A DNA stretch of 64,000 nucleotides from Nonlabens xiamenensis (GCF_003865345.1 NZ_RMVE01000005.1:62001-126000), one strand, 5' to 3'; shown: positions 1-7,605, numbered from the stretch's first letter. Notes: generated by a model from the sequence alone, not told the origin. Program-made: numbers and translations.

Positions 1-122
1 ATGATATAAGCCACACAGGCATCTGAAGGTAAATCCAAATTTTCTTCAGAAGGTGTTTCCAAATTCACAATGGTGAACAATGGATAATCAAATAGTGATA
101 TGCTTTCTTTTCTGTGTATCAT
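1..122 (-). CDS. N-terminal fragment of probable AraC-type regulator
   Basis: Reading leftward from the ATG at 120-122, about 40 codons stay open and run off the window edge. The visible product starts MIHRKESISLFDYPLFTIV and continues with a segment ending in DACVAYI. This resembles the N-terminal cupin-like sensor part of flavobacterial AraC-family regulators, which often carry a DACFAYxxEG-type motif, but the DNA-binding part is outside the window, so the family is an inference from a short match. The start lies just 8 bases from the core of the neighbouring recombination site (130-139), the same arrangement as for the other cassette genes. It is therefore probably the cargo of the next cassette. 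Confidence 0.4.
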   Translation of the reverse strand, partial: MIHRKESISLFDYPLFTIVNLETPSEENLDLPSDACVAYI

Positions 123-129
123 GTTATAT

Positions 130-330
130 TACCACCAACGTTTAGTATATGGCAAGTAGGGCAGTAGAAAGCGATAAACTTTCAACTTGGCACTGAGCCG
201 AAGCGTTGTATTTTGTTTTTAATTTATTCATTCTTAAAAGCCAAATCTACGATTTGGCGATGTTTGTAAATAGCACGGTACTTTCATAAACCACTGAACG
301 CCCTATTTGCTATATACCGTGTTGGCAGTA
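130..330. repeat. attC-like recombination site 1
   Basis: Cores TACCACCAAC (130-139) and GTTGGCAGTA (321-330). The inner stem GTATATGGCAAGTAGGGC pairs with GCCCTATTTGCTATATAC with two G.T wobbles on the plus strand. The loop contains a perfect small arm, GCCAAATC (240-247) with GATTTGGC (251-258). The right core complements the left core of site 2, so these two cores delimit the acetyltransferase cassette. Confidence 0.7.
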
Positions 331-801
331 GGTTTTCAATTTTTTATCCATTACAACAATATTTCTACTTTCAATTTGAAGTCTTTCAATTTTCATCCAC
401 CCAAGTCTTTCATAAAGTCTTTCTGCTGTGTCTGTGTATAAATGAAGTTGTTCAAGTCCTAAATCTCGTGAATGGTTTTGAATGAAATCACAGATTAGTG
501 CTCCGTATCCTTTTTTCCTTTGCTCTGGAATTGTATAAATTAGTGCTAACCAATTCTTGTAAATTTTAAATCTGGGTTGTTTATCAAGTAATCCTACGTG
601 ATTATAAATTCCGCCTGTGGTAATTGGCAACCCGTTAAGTGTCATTAAAGCTTGAAATTGGGATTTATCATTCGTGATTTTCTTGAGCTTCTCTATTGTT
701 TTGGATACCGGTATTTTCCATTCATCCAAGTACCATTTAGCAATTAGTTCAAAATGTTCTGTATCGTTCGGTTTAAGTATGTCAAATTTTGTTTCCGACA
801 T
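310..801 (-). CDS. GNAT family N-acetyltransferase (cassette cargo)
   Basis: A 163-residue single-domain GNAT protein. The acetyl-CoA pyrophosphate loop is visible as RKKGYG at residues 95-100 (motif A, R/Q-x-x-G-x-G/A), preceded by a hydrophobic strand (WLALIYTIP), and motif B as the YTDTAERLYERLGW segment near residues 122-135. The substrate cannot be told from sequence. The gene is alone in its cassette: its start is 26 bases inside the R'' core of site 2, and its last codons (Cys-Gln-His-Gly-Ile) are encoded by the recombination core and stem of site 1, so the C-terminus depends on which junction is present. It is more A+T-rich than the core genes. Acetyltransferases are common integron cargo. 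Confidence 0.85.
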   Translation of the reverse strand: MSETKFDILKPNDTEHFELIAKWYLDEWKIPVSKTIEKLKKITNDKSQFQALMTLNGLPITTGGIYNHVGLLDKQPRFKIYKNWLALIYTIPEQRKKGYGALICDFIQNHSRDLGLEQLHLYTDTAERLYERLGWMKIERLQIESRNIVVMDKKLKTYCQHGI

Positions 802-827
802 TTCTGATTCTTATTTGGTTTTTAACT

Positions 828-967
828 TACTGCCAACGGTTTCGTATAACCGTCAGTTACGGGTTAAATTAGCGAATATTTTCGGTTTGGCACAGACTTT
901 AGCAATTCCGAGTGGATTCGGACGTAGTCGAATCCGCCGTAATTGCGGTTATACATTGTTAGCAATA
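828..967. repeat. attC-like recombination site 2
   Basis: Cores TACTGCCAAC (828-837) and GTTAGCAATA (958-967). The stem GTATAACCG (844-852), an extrahelical T (853) and CAGTTACGG pairs with CCGTAATTGCGGTTATAC (937-954), with a single G.T wobble. A side arm GGATTCG / CGAATCC lies inside the loop. Confidence 0.75.
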
Positions 968-973
968 GTTATT

Positions 974-1549
974 TCATACAATATAATACTCTTTAGCTAT
1001 TTTCTTTCTTATTGATTTAAAAAATTTCGACTCCAATTCCAACTTGCTCAATTCCGTTTCTGTTAGTAACTTTTTGAATGTTTGCTTTTCATTAAATTTA
1101 GGATACAATTCTCCGCAATAATCAAATGATTTTACAAATAACTTTATTCCTTTTTTTATATCATCATAATTCTCTAAATCAAAGTCTTGATAAAAATCTC
1201 CGACAACATTTTCAATGAATAATTCTCCAGTACTACCATTGATGATCTTATAAAATTCATCTTTTGATTTAGTTAAGAATAGTAATAGTTTTTGTCCTTT
1301 TTCAGCTGGTATAATTCTTTTGTCACAAGTCCATTCAGGAAACATTAAAACTGTTATTATTTTTTCAGATTTATTTTTCAGAAAGTCAGTAACCTTGAAT
1401 TCATAAAATTCACCATTAACACTAATTATTTCTCCCTCAACAACCAAATCAGCACTTCCAATAATAATTTCATAAGGCAAAAATCTTTTTTTAGCCTCAG
1501 TTTTTGAAAAAATGCTCAATGTCAAAAGTAATGTAATGAGTGTTTTCAT
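974..1549 (-). CDS. Exported protein of unknown function (cassette cargo)
   Basis: A 191-residue protein that I do not recognise. It begins with a classical signal peptide (MKTLITLLLTLSIFSKTEA, cleavage expected after A19 before KKR), so it is periplasmic or outer-surface. The mature part is Lys/Glu/Phe-rich with two isolated cysteines and no membrane segment. A stretch near residues 30-50 (VEGEIISVNGEFYEFKV) looks like the start of a beta-barrel of the kind found in short secreted flavobacterial proteins that handle 'xxVxxxLKG' repeats, but this is not diagnostic. The gene fills its cassette: the stop codon is 7 bases from the core of site 2 and the start 4 bases from the core of site 3. Confidence 0.7.
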   Translation of the reverse strand: MKTLITLLLTLSIFSKTEAKKRFLPYEIIIGSADLVVEGEIISVNGEFYEFKVTDFLKNKSEKIITVLMFPEWTCDKRIIPAEKGQKLLLFLTKSKDEFYKIINGSTGELFIENVVGDFYQDFDLENYDDIKKGIKLFVKSFDYCGELYPKFNEKQTFKKLLTETELSKLELESKFFKSIRKKIAKEYYIV

Positions 1550-1552
1550 AAT

Positions 1553-1691
1553 TATTGCTAACGGTCCAGGCTATGATTTCGTTGCGGTGAAAATCCGCTA
1601 GGATTTTCGCTCATCACCAAGCTCTTGCTGGCAAGATAGGAATTTTCGGTAGAAAATTCCGCAGCAATGAATCATAGCCCTTGTTACCATC
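1553..1691. repeat. attC-like recombination site 3
   Basis: Cores TATTGCTAAC (1553-1562) and GTTACCATC (1683-1691). The outer stem GGCTATGATTTCGTTGC pairs with GCAATGAATCATAGCC, leaving one extrahelical T and one G.T wobble on the plus strand. Three inner arms are perfect: GAAAATCC (1589-1596)/GGATTTTC (1601-1608), CTTGC (1624-1628)/GCAAG (1631-1635), and GGAATTTTC (1639-1647)/GAAAATTCC (1652-1660). The fold is therefore cloverleaf-like. Confidence 0.8.
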
Positions 1692-2020
1692 TGTAACGCC
1701 CGCAATTACATTCAGAACGTCTTTTTGAGCGCCGGGTAATCTTCACATGAGTTGACAGATTCGCCGCCAACTTCAAAGTCTGCAGATGAATAAACACTGG
1801 AGTTGTATTCGCTATTAACGTTTATTTGTTTGTCTTGCCTCAATCTGTTCACTTGCTGATTAACGGGTCCACAAATGGCCCTGCAATTGTTTTCCGCTAT
1901 TCAACCTGCTCAAGAGTTGATTTGGAGAATAGCGGAATAGAAAGGAGTTTGTATCGGATTTTTCAGCCTGAAAATCGGTGTAAAAGTTTAAAGCTCTGAA
2001 GTAATAGGGTTATGGATGGT
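1560..2020. repeat. 460-bp cassette repeat, copy 1
   Basis: First of three copies of a unit made of one hairpin site (site 3) followed by about 330 bp with no long ORF. It is directly followed by copy 2, a tandem pair. The copies differ by scattered substitutions. The repeat boundaries coincide with the AAC/GTT cores, which shows that the unit moved or duplicated as a cassette. On the minus strand the hairpin is 3' of the cargo. Confidence 0.9.
1712..1900 (-). CDS. Possible 62-codon gene in repeat cassette, copy 1
   Basis: A frame open for 62 codons between two stops, ending in TGA at 1712-1714, with a C-terminus like CEDYPALKKTF. No ATG is present; the upstream end is an ATA codon directly after a stop, and GTG at codon 16 is the only conventional alternative start. 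The same frame is open in copy 2 with many changed codons, which is the argument for coding. An overlapping frame upstream (ending ...SRLNSGKQL) is also partly conserved, so the whole may be a frameshifted longer gene. Function unknown. Confidence 0.3.
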   Translation of the reverse strand: MAENNCRAICGPVNQQVNRLRQDKQINVNSEYNSSVYSSADFEVGGESVNSCEDYPALKKTF

Positions 2021-2151
2021 AACGGTCTCGGCTATGATTACGTTGCGTGAAAATCCGCTAGAATTATCGCTCATCACCAAGCCGTTGCTGGCAAGATAGG
2101 AATTTTCGGTAGAAAATTCTGCAGCAATGAATCATAGCCCTTGTTACTATC
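2015..2151. repeat. attC-like recombination site 4
   Basis: Cores GATGGTAAC (2015-2023) and GTTACTATC (2143-2151). Nearly identical to site 3 but with a decayed first inner arm (the loop-side half reads GAATTATC instead of GGATTTTC). It lies between cassette repeat copies 1 and 2 and belongs, by the repeat boundaries, to copy 2. Confidence 0.8.
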
Positions 2152-2480
2152 TGTAACGCCCGCAATGACATTCAGGACTCCTTTTTGAGTGCCGCGTAAT
2201 CTTCACATGAGTTGACAGATTCGCTGCCAACTTCAAAGTCCGCAGATGAATAAACACTGGAGTTGTATTCGCTATTAATTTTCAATTTTTTGTCTAGACT
2301 CGTTTTGTTCGCTTGCTGATTAACGAGTCCACAAATGGCGCTGCAACTGTTTTCCGCTATTCAACCTGCTCAAAAGTTGATTTGGAGAATAGTGGAATAG
2401 AAAGGAGTTTGTATTGGATTTTTCAGCCTGAAAATCGGTGTAAAAGTTTGAAGCTCTGAAGTAATAGGGGTATGGATGGT
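2021..2480. repeat. 460-bp cassette repeat, copy 2
   Basis: Second, tandem copy of the hairpin-plus-cargo unit. One base shorter than copy 1. Holds no long ORF. The flanking sequence on the right (site 5) is a different hairpin, which fixes the right border of the unit at the AAC core. Confidence 0.9.
2172..2360 (-). CDS. Possible 62-codon gene in repeat cassette, copy 2
   Basis: Same 62-codon frame as in copy 1, open throughout, ending CEDYAALKKES. Residues 16-28 differ strongly from copy 1 while the frame and the SEYNSSVYSSADFEVG segment are kept. There is no clear start codon (ATA at the first position, TTG at codon 26). It may be the end of a longer, frameshifted gene. Function unknown. 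Confidence 0.3.
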   Translation of the reverse strand: MAENSCSAICGLVNQQANKTSLDKKLKINSEYNSSVYSSADFEVGSESVNSCEDYAALKKES

Positions 2481-2611
2481 AACTGTCTCGTATAAGAATA
2501 GTAGCGGATTTAAATTCACTTACTTTTCGGATATATACAGACCTCTTTTGTTATTACTTCATTTCGTTTTAGCAATTAAACCGCTATTATTTTTATACAA
2601 TGTTAGCACCA
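2475..2611. repeat. attC-like recombination site 5
   Basis: Cores GATGGTAAC (2475-2483) and GTTAGCACCA (2602-2611). The 18-bp stem GTATAAGAATAGTAGCGG pairs with CCGCTATTATTTTTATAC; both imperfections (stem positions 7 and 12) are G.T wobbles on the plus strand. Confidence 0.8.
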
Positions 2612-2615
2612 GTTT

Positions 2616-3545
2616 TTATTTTATCCATCCTTTCAGAGAGTTGATAAATTTATCCTGCTGGTCAATGAAAACATTATGTGAGCAATTTTTAAAATATTTC
2701 AAATTATTATTTCCAATAATCGACTTTAAATCAGTTACTTGTTTTTCAGAAAACAACCCATCATCCTGTCCGTAAAGTGCGTAAACTTTGATTTCATCCC
2801 GTTTTAATTCTTTCAAATTATCATTTAGGTCAAGTGTTGTATAGTTTTCATTTTTCCAAAAACCTTGAGGTGCTTGATAAGTCATTTGTGTTGAGTATTT
2901 TACCAATAGAGTATCTGTTTTGAATTTGGCGTAAATCTCAGTTGCTTTTTCGGAAATATTTTTTGGTGTATAAAATCCATTTTGCATTGCGTGCATAAAA
3001 CTGTAAGAGCTATATTCAATAGAACTTGTATCCATTTTTTCAAGCATTGAAATATAATTCAGATTGATACTGTCATTTTTAGATTTGTAAATATCTTTTG
3101 AGGTTGATATTATAGTCTTGTATGTTTCCTGTAAAGAAATTGGGGCTCCTACAAGAATTATAGACTGGATTTTATCAGGGTACTTCTCTGCAAATAACGT
3201 GGCAACTACACCACCGAAACTATGTCCGATTAAACTCGATTTTGAAATTTCGTATTTTTGATAAACTGCATTTAAGTCTTCAAAAGTTTCATCAAAAGTG
3301 AATTTTGCATTAGGGTCTTTACTACGTCCCTCTCCACGTCTGTCATAAACAATTACATAAAAACCACTGTCTGCAAGTAGTTTTGCCGTGGTCGCTTCAA
3401 AATTCACACAGTTATAACCAGGACCACCATGAAGAAATATTATAGCTTTGTCTTGTGGATTTCCATAGGCTTTCGAATAGATATCTTGAGCGTTTACATA
3501 ACAAATGCTTAATACTGTAAAAATTGTACTAATTAATATTTTCAT
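2616..3545 (-). CDS. Exported alpha/beta hydrolase (cassette cargo)
   Basis: A 309-residue secreted alpha/beta-hydrolase. A signal peptide (MKILISTIFTVLSICYVNA) is followed by the oxyanion motif HGGPG at residues 39-43 and the nucleophile elbow GHSFGG at 107-112 (Ser109). A late GQDDG segment and a CSHNVF segment near the C-terminus supply the likely Asp and His of the triad. The HGGPG motif and overall order resemble proline iminopeptidase-like hydrolases, but the substrate is not fixed by sequence. It is probably periplasmic. The gene fills its own cassette: start 18 bases from the core of site 6, stop 5 bases from the core of site 5. Confidence 0.88.
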   Translation of the reverse strand: MKILISTIFTVLSICYVNAQDIYSKAYGNPQDKAIIFLHGGPGYNCVNFEATTAKLLADSGFYVIVYDRRGEGRSKDPNAKFTFDETFEDLNAVYQKYEISKSSLIGHSFGGVVATLFAEKYPDKIQSIILVGAPISLQETYKTIISTSKDIYKSKNDSINLNYISMLEKMDTSSIEYSSYSFMHAMQNGFYTPKNISEKATEIYAKFKTDTLLVKYSTQMTYQAPQGFWKNENYTTLDLNDNLKELKRDEIKVYALYGQDDGLFSEKQVTDLKSIIGNNNLKYFKNCSHNVFIDQQDKFINSLKGWIK

Positions 3546-3562
3546 TTCAGTTTGTTTTCAAT

Positions 3563-3697
3563 TGGTGCTAACGGTTTTATGTATGGCTCGTTGCGGGAAA
3601 TCAGCTATGATTTTCCGCAGTAACCGAAAAATAGCAAATTGCAATGAATTCCGATTGGGAATTCAGCCGTAATGAGCTATACACGGTGTTGTGCATA
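3563..3697. repeat. attC-like recombination site 6
   Basis: Cores TGGTGCTAAC (3563-3572) and GTTGTGCATA (3688-3697). The stem GTATGGCTCGTTGCGG pairs with CCGTAATGAGCTATAC with three G.T wobbles, all on the plus strand. Inner arms include GGAAATCA/TGATTTTCC and GAATTCC/GGGAATTC. Confidence 0.8.
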
Positions 3698-3704
3698 GTG
3701 TTCT

Positions 3705-4304
3705 TTATTCAGCTTTAATTTCATACGGTTCTTCTGGAAATCCGAACAATATTGCTTTATGCTCATCTATTTCCTTAATTCCGACTAGTTTTTCTCGTTC
3801 ATCGTTGTCAAAAATTGATGCAAAGTAAGTTCCATGTAAATTTTCCAAAACAAATTTGCGTCCACTTCTTTTCATTCTCTTGTTTATTTCTTGGATAACT
3901 GTACTGTCCAATATTTCGTTGAATTTTAAAAGTATTTTTTCATTATTCCACTCTGCTTTGAATTCTAGCGTTTCAATCTTTTCAGGTTTAAGTTCCGTTT
4001 TGGTAGGTTCAATTCTTTCATAGTCAGTTGCAAATTCAGTATCCTCTGTTTTAGATTCAGTTTCGCTCAACACAGTATGAGTTTTTCCTATTCTAAATAT
4101 TCTTAAACGATTGTCATTTATAAACTCATATTTAGATTCAGAAAGTTCTTCATTCCATCCAATTCGGACTTTTGATAATTCATTTCCGCTTTTTAATTCA
4201 AGTTCGTAATGGATGATTTGGTCGTTACTAAATTCAATAAATTCAGGTCGGCAGTAGTCGGCTCCTGTTTTAATTTTTAACCAAGTTCCATTCAGGTTTT
4301 TCAT
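3705..4304 (-). CDS. Hypothetical protein (cassette cargo)
   Basis: About 199 residues from the ATG at 4302-4304 (MKNLNGTWLKI). A longer version from a GTG at 4332-4334 would add ten residues encoded by the recombination core itself, which makes the inner ATG the better choice. The protein is soluble, charged and rich in Glu, Lys and Thr. The opening 'LNGTW.........EFIEF..' and the later short beta segments look like the lipocalin-like or META-like 'NGTW' proteins that are common in Bacteroidota, but there is no signal peptide and I do not assign a family. It is the only gene in its cassette. Confidence 0.65.
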   Translation of the reverse strand: MKNLNGTWLKIKTGADYCRPEFIEFSNDQIIHYELELKSGNELSKVRIGWNEELSESKYEFINDNRLRIFRIGKTHTVLSETESKTEDTEFATDYERIEPTKTELKPEKIETLEFKAEWNNEKILLKFNEILDSTVIQEINKRMKRSGRKFVLENLHGTYFASIFDNDEREKLVGIKEIDEHKAILFGFPEEPYEIKAE

Positions 4305-4327
4305 TGATTTCTGCGGTTTTGGGACAT

Positions 4328-4399
4328 TATGCACAACGTTTTAGCTATGAGCGGTAGCGTCCCGTAGGGCGCTATTGCTTATAGGTTTTGTTGGCTACC
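4328..4399. repeat. attC-like recombination site 7 (short form)
   Basis: At 72 bp this is the shortest site. Cores TATGCACAAC (4328-4337) and GTTGGCTACC (4390-4399). The stem CTATGAGCGGTAGCG pairs with CGCTATTGCTTATAG; the three imperfections are all G.T wobbles on the plus strand. The loop has only the small GTCCCGTAGGGC turn and no extra arms, so this site shows the minimal architecture. Confidence 0.8.
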
Positions 4400-4404
4400 G
4401 TTTT

Positions 4405-5289
4405 TTATTTAAACAGCTGGATTTGATTTTGTACTGACCATGTTTCTAAATTCTTGTATAAATCTGTCGCTTTAAAATCATCATAATCAAAAGCAAGTGT
4501 TAAACTATCTTCTACAGCATTATGGTCATATAGCATATTGTTTTTACTACCTAATACTTTTTTCATTAATATGAATAGCACATTACTTAAATCATGTCCG
4601 TTTACTAATTGAGACACATCATAATCGTCCTTTTTTATATCTAATAATCTTTGATTTATAACCTCTTTACTTTCTGTTTTTACTTTACGGTTTATAGAAT
4701 AGTTGAATACTGTTTCGATTAACTTTTCATCTCCTAAGTATTCCAACGTTTTGTCAGAAATGAAATTTTTATACTTTAATTGATTTCCTTCAGGGTTCTT
4801 AGGTTTGAAAACTAGACCAAGGTCATAGGTCTTACTAGCTAATTTAAGATACCCAATTTCAGTTCCTAGCTCTAACAGTTTTTCTCTAATCGTTTTACCG
4901 TTTTTTTTCTCGAATGATTCAATTTTCGCTTTTGAACAAAAGACTCTGACAACGGACTCTAAAGCTTTTGTTTTAATTACCATTATTTCAATATCATGAT
5001 CATCTGTTAGGAATAGACCGTCCAGTTCTATTAAATCACCTGTAATTTTTCGGAAGTCAGAATCAATTACTCCAATTTTTCTATCAAATCCTCTTTCTTC
5101 CAAAAGTTCCAAAACATTTTGAACCCTTTGATTTCCAAAAGCTTCTTTTATCGCAATGTTTTTATCATCTACAAACTTTCCGTACAAATTGGAATCTTTT
5201 GGACCTTCCACAATAAGGTAATAACCATTGAATGAAGTATTAAGCATAATGGCATTGGCAATCCTTTCTACAGTTATGTGCTCAACCAT
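4405..5289 (-). CDS. DUF4435/TOPRIM-type nuclease-like protein, PARIS AriB-like
   Basis: A 294-residue protein with a TOPRIM-like metal-binding pattern: Glu28 in VEGPKD, the GVIDSDF strand at residues 73-79 (Asp76, Asp78), and TDDHDIE at 95-101. This order matches the DUF4435 family, whose members are the effector (AriB) of the PARIS anti-phage system, a toxin-like nuclease released when the partner ATPase senses phage anti-restriction proteins. The start overlaps the stop of the upstream ATPase gene by one base (TAATG), so the two are translationally coupled. The pair is cargo of one cassette bounded by sites 7 and 8. The family match is from motifs; calling it PARIS rather than another OLD-like ATPase/TOPRIM system is inference. 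Confidence 0.65.
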   Translation of the reverse strand: MVEHITVERIANAIMLNTSFNGYYLIVEGPKDSNLYGKFVDDKNIAIKEAFGNQRVQNVLELLEERGFDRKIGVIDSDFRKITGDLIELDGLFLTDDHDIEIMVIKTKALESVVRVFCSKAKIESFEKKNGKTIREKLLELGTEIGYLKLASKTYDLGLVFKPKNPEGNQLKYKNFISDKTLEYLGDEKLIETVFNYSINRKVKTESKEVINQRLLDIKKDDYDVSQLVNGHDLSNVLFILMKKVLGSKNNMLYDHNAVEDSLTLAFDYDDFKATDLYKNLETWSVQNQIQLFK

Positions 5290-6614
5290 TATTCTAGACC
5301 TTTTAATTCAACTTTCAAATCCCAATTGTTTGCAATTATATCAGGAGAGTGAGTTGCAATAAGAACTTCAAGATTATTTAATTCTGCTATTTCTTTTAGG
5401 TCTTCAATGAAACAGTTCTGCCATGAAATGTGAAGAGAAACTTCCGGTTCATCAATTAGGATAAAAGAGTTAGGTGAGGATTTGAATAATAACTCATAAA
5501 AAAGAACTAGTTCATTCTGTTCTCCCGAAGAAAGCTTGGTTACAGGTATTTTTTGGAATTCACCATGAGCATCTTTTATAATTGTTGACCTAAAAACAAA
5601 ACCTGATTCTTTTTCAACATAGAATCTCTTGTGCTTAAAGCGTTTATTTATTATTTCAAGTAGTAAGCCTATTTTACGGGCAATTGTATCGAATATCTCA
5701 ATTTTTTTAAAGCTGTCTTCAACGTATAGCATTAGCACATCTTTAATAACTTCTTGAGGGTTTTCAATCTCTAATAAATTCGAATCTTTTTCAATTTCTA
5801 TTAAGCCTACAGCATCTAGTGTCTCTCTTTTTTTCTCAAGTCTTGCTAATTCGGTATTTAGTACTTTATCCGAAACATTTGAAGAAGTCTTCAGTCGTTC
5901 GATTAACCTATTTGGGTACGTTCGGTCTAATTTTGAAGACAATTCGGTCGATTCAGTTAAGGAAGATTTTATTATTCTGCTTAACTGACTAGAGTACTTT
6001 TCAACGGTTTTTTCATGCGATTTTTCTTCCCTGTCTTGGAGAGAAATTAATCTTTGAGTTTCAATTAAGCTTACATTAATTTGATCATGTTTATCTGTGA
6101 ACCATTTTGGTTTCTCTTTGTCATCTAGGCGCACGCCAAAAGGCAAATAATCTCCAAATCGGTATACTAATTCGTCAGCATGGAAAATTTCACCTGTCCT
6201 TCTGTCTTCCCACATTCTGGGGCCTACCATTCGAATGTGTGGTATATGTCTTGAAATCCTTCTAGCAAGAGAGATTAAATCATCAGGTTGGTAGTTTAAC
6301 AACCTATAAGGTTTGTAGGAAGAGCCATTTTTATTAATCTGTTTAAGACTAATGATTGGAAAATCATCTTTTTGTTCTTCTTTGTTTAACTCCCATTTGA
6401 CACCGTCAGTGAATTCAAGAATTAATTTTTCAAACGCTATTGAGTTAAAGTAGAAGTATTTACCTGTAAATAGCGCTTCAACCATTTCAAGAACAATAGT
6501 TTTACCTAATCCATTTTCCCCAATAATTATTGTTATTCCACCTTTCTTGTTAATTGGAATGTCATGGTCAAATACTCCAAAAAGTTTTCTTACGCTTATT
6601 TTTTTAATTTTCAT
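5289..6614 (-). CDS. AAA/ABC-type ATPase, PARIS AriA-like
   Basis: A 441-residue ATPase of the SMC/ABC-like AAA_15/AAA_21 type. Walker A is GENGLGKT (residues 32-39), an ABC-like signature LSSGEQ sits at 361-366, Walker B with catalytic Glu is FILIDEPEVSLH (from residue 384), and the H-loop is ATHSPDII near 420. The middle is a Lys/Glu-rich coiled-coil-like insert (about 190-290). Size, domain order and the coupled downstream DUF4435 gene fit AriA, the sensor ATPase of PARIS, which holds AriB inactive in a large complex. The gene starts 19 bases from the core of site 8. Alternative: the ATPase of a related OLD/Gabija-like defence pair. Confidence 0.7.
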   Translation of the reverse strand: MKIKKISVRKLFGVFDHDIPINKKGGITIIIGENGLGKTIVLEMVEALFTGKYFYFNSIAFEKLILEFTDGVKWELNKEEQKDDFPIISLKQINKNGSSYKPYRLLNYQPDDLISLARRISRHIPHIRMVGPRMWEDRRTGEIFHADELVYRFGDYLPFGVRLDDKEKPKWFTDKHDQINVSLIETQRLISLQDREEKSHEKTVEKYSSQLSRIIKSSLTESTELSSKLDRTYPNRLIERLKTSSNVSDKVLNTELARLEKKRETLDAVGLIEIEKDSNLLEIENPQEVIKDVLMLYVEDSFKKIEIFDTIARKIGLLLEIINKRFKHKRFYVEKESGFVFRSTIIKDAHGEFQKIPVTKLSSGEQNELVLFYELLFKSSPNSFILIDEPEVSLHISWQNCFIEDLKEIAELNNLEVLIATHSPDIIANNWDLKVELKGLE

Positions 6615-6632
6615 TATTCTCGTTTTTCAAAT

Positions 6633-6773
6633 GGTAGCCAACGTGTTTGTATAAGATTAGTGGCGTGTTTAAGCACCTAATTTAGCAAATAAAGACCGAA
6701 TAGAAGATCCGCGAGGATTTTCGTAGGTAGGCGAGAACTAGCCATTAATTTTATACGGTTTTGTGTGTAGTTA
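6633..6773. repeat. attC-like recombination site 8
   Basis: Cores GGTAGCCAAC (6633-6642) and TTGTGTGTAGTTA (6761-6773). The stem GTATAAGATTAGTGGC pairs with GCCATTAATTTTATAC with G.T wobbles at stem positions 7 and 12 on the plus strand. The loop contains GATCC/GGATTTTC-type arm remnants. The right core carries TTTTG instead of the usual GTTG. Confidence 0.75.
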
Positions 6774-7442
6774 TTTTTCCATTATTAAACTTTGTTCAGA
6801 TTCCAATTCCATAAAACTTATTTCTCCACCTAAATAATAGGAAGGTAAATTCCCTTTAATTCCCAACCTGTAAATTCCGATTCCCGAAAGTCGTTTTTCC
6901 TCACGTCCGTCAGGAATTAATCTAAATCGCGAAAAGTATGGTTTTTCTGATTTCACGTATTTGCTTTGTATTCTAAAACATTCAATCATCAAATTTTTTC
7001 CTGAAAAATGACCGTCTTTATTTTCCAGCAAAGTTGATTTCTTATTTGATAATTGTTGGCTAGTCGGAAATATTGCAACTTTTGGAATTTCGAGACCTTT
7101 TAATTCTTGTTGGTCTATATTCGCTGAATTAAGAAACTCTTTAAATTCGGATTCGTTTTCGAAGGATTTATTTGTCCAAAATAGGCCAGAAAAACAATTT
7201 AACCTCAAAGGTAAATTCGGTTTATGTATTTCGGTTTCCTTTTCTGTAAAGGCTAAATGCTTAATAAATTCAGAATTATTCTCGAAATATTCTTTTGGCG
7301 TTCTATAATAACTTAATGTTCGATTTTTAGCATAAACCAATGTATCATCCTCCATAACTGTTTGATAAAATACTTCTTTACTATCAAACATCATTATTCG
7401 AATCCGATTGTTTGTGAAGTGAAATAAGTCTCCAATTTTCAT
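6771..7442 (-). CDS. Hypothetical protein (cassette cargo)
   Basis: A 223-residue soluble protein with no signal peptide or membrane segment and no motif I can place. It begins MKIGDLFHFTNNRIRIMMF and has a beta-rich, aromatic composition (YYRTPKEYF, FWTNKSF). The last residues before the stop (SLIMEK) are encoded next to the recombination core of site 8. The long frame, codon use like the other cassette genes and its exact fit between two cores (start 22 bases from the core of site 9) make it a real gene. Function unknown. Confidence 0.65.
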   Translation of the reverse strand: MKIGDLFHFTNNRIRIMMFDSKEVFYQTVMEDDTLVYAKNRTLSYYRTPKEYFENNSEFIKHLAFTEKETEIHKPNLPLRLNCFSGLFWTNKSFENESEFKEFLNSANIDQQELKGLEIPKVAIFPTSQQLSNKKSTLLENKDGHFSGKNLMIECFRIQSKYVKSEKPYFSRFRLIPDGREEKRLSGIGIYRLGIKGNLPSYYLGGEISFMELESEQSLIMEK

Positions 7443-7463
7443 AGTCTTCTGTCGGTTTCGTTT

Positions 7464-7605
7464 TAATTACACACAACGGTTTGGCTATGGTTTCGTTGCG
7501 TGAAAATCCGCGAGGATTTTCCGCCGTAAACCGAAGATAGCAAAATTGCGAGGACTTTCCGAGAGGAAAGTCAGAAGCAATGAACTATAGCCGGTGTTGT
7601 AAAAC
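7464..7605. repeat. attC-like recombination site 9
   Basis: Cores TAATTACACACAAC (7464-7477) and GTTGTAAAAC (7596-7605). The stem GGCTATGGTTTCGTTGC pairs with GCAATGAACTATAGCC, with an extrahelical T and two G.T wobbles on the plus strand. The perfect inner arms are GAAAATCC (7502-7509)/GGATTTTC (7514-7521) and GACTTTCC (7553-7560)/GGAAAGTC (7565-7572), both with four-base loops. Confidence 0.8.

Noticed and set aside
1560-2480. The tandem 460-bp repeats as an insertion sequence or MITE
   Set aside because: There is no transposase, no target-site duplication and no terminal repeat other than the GTT/AAC cores shared with unrelated units; the cassette reading explains the borders.
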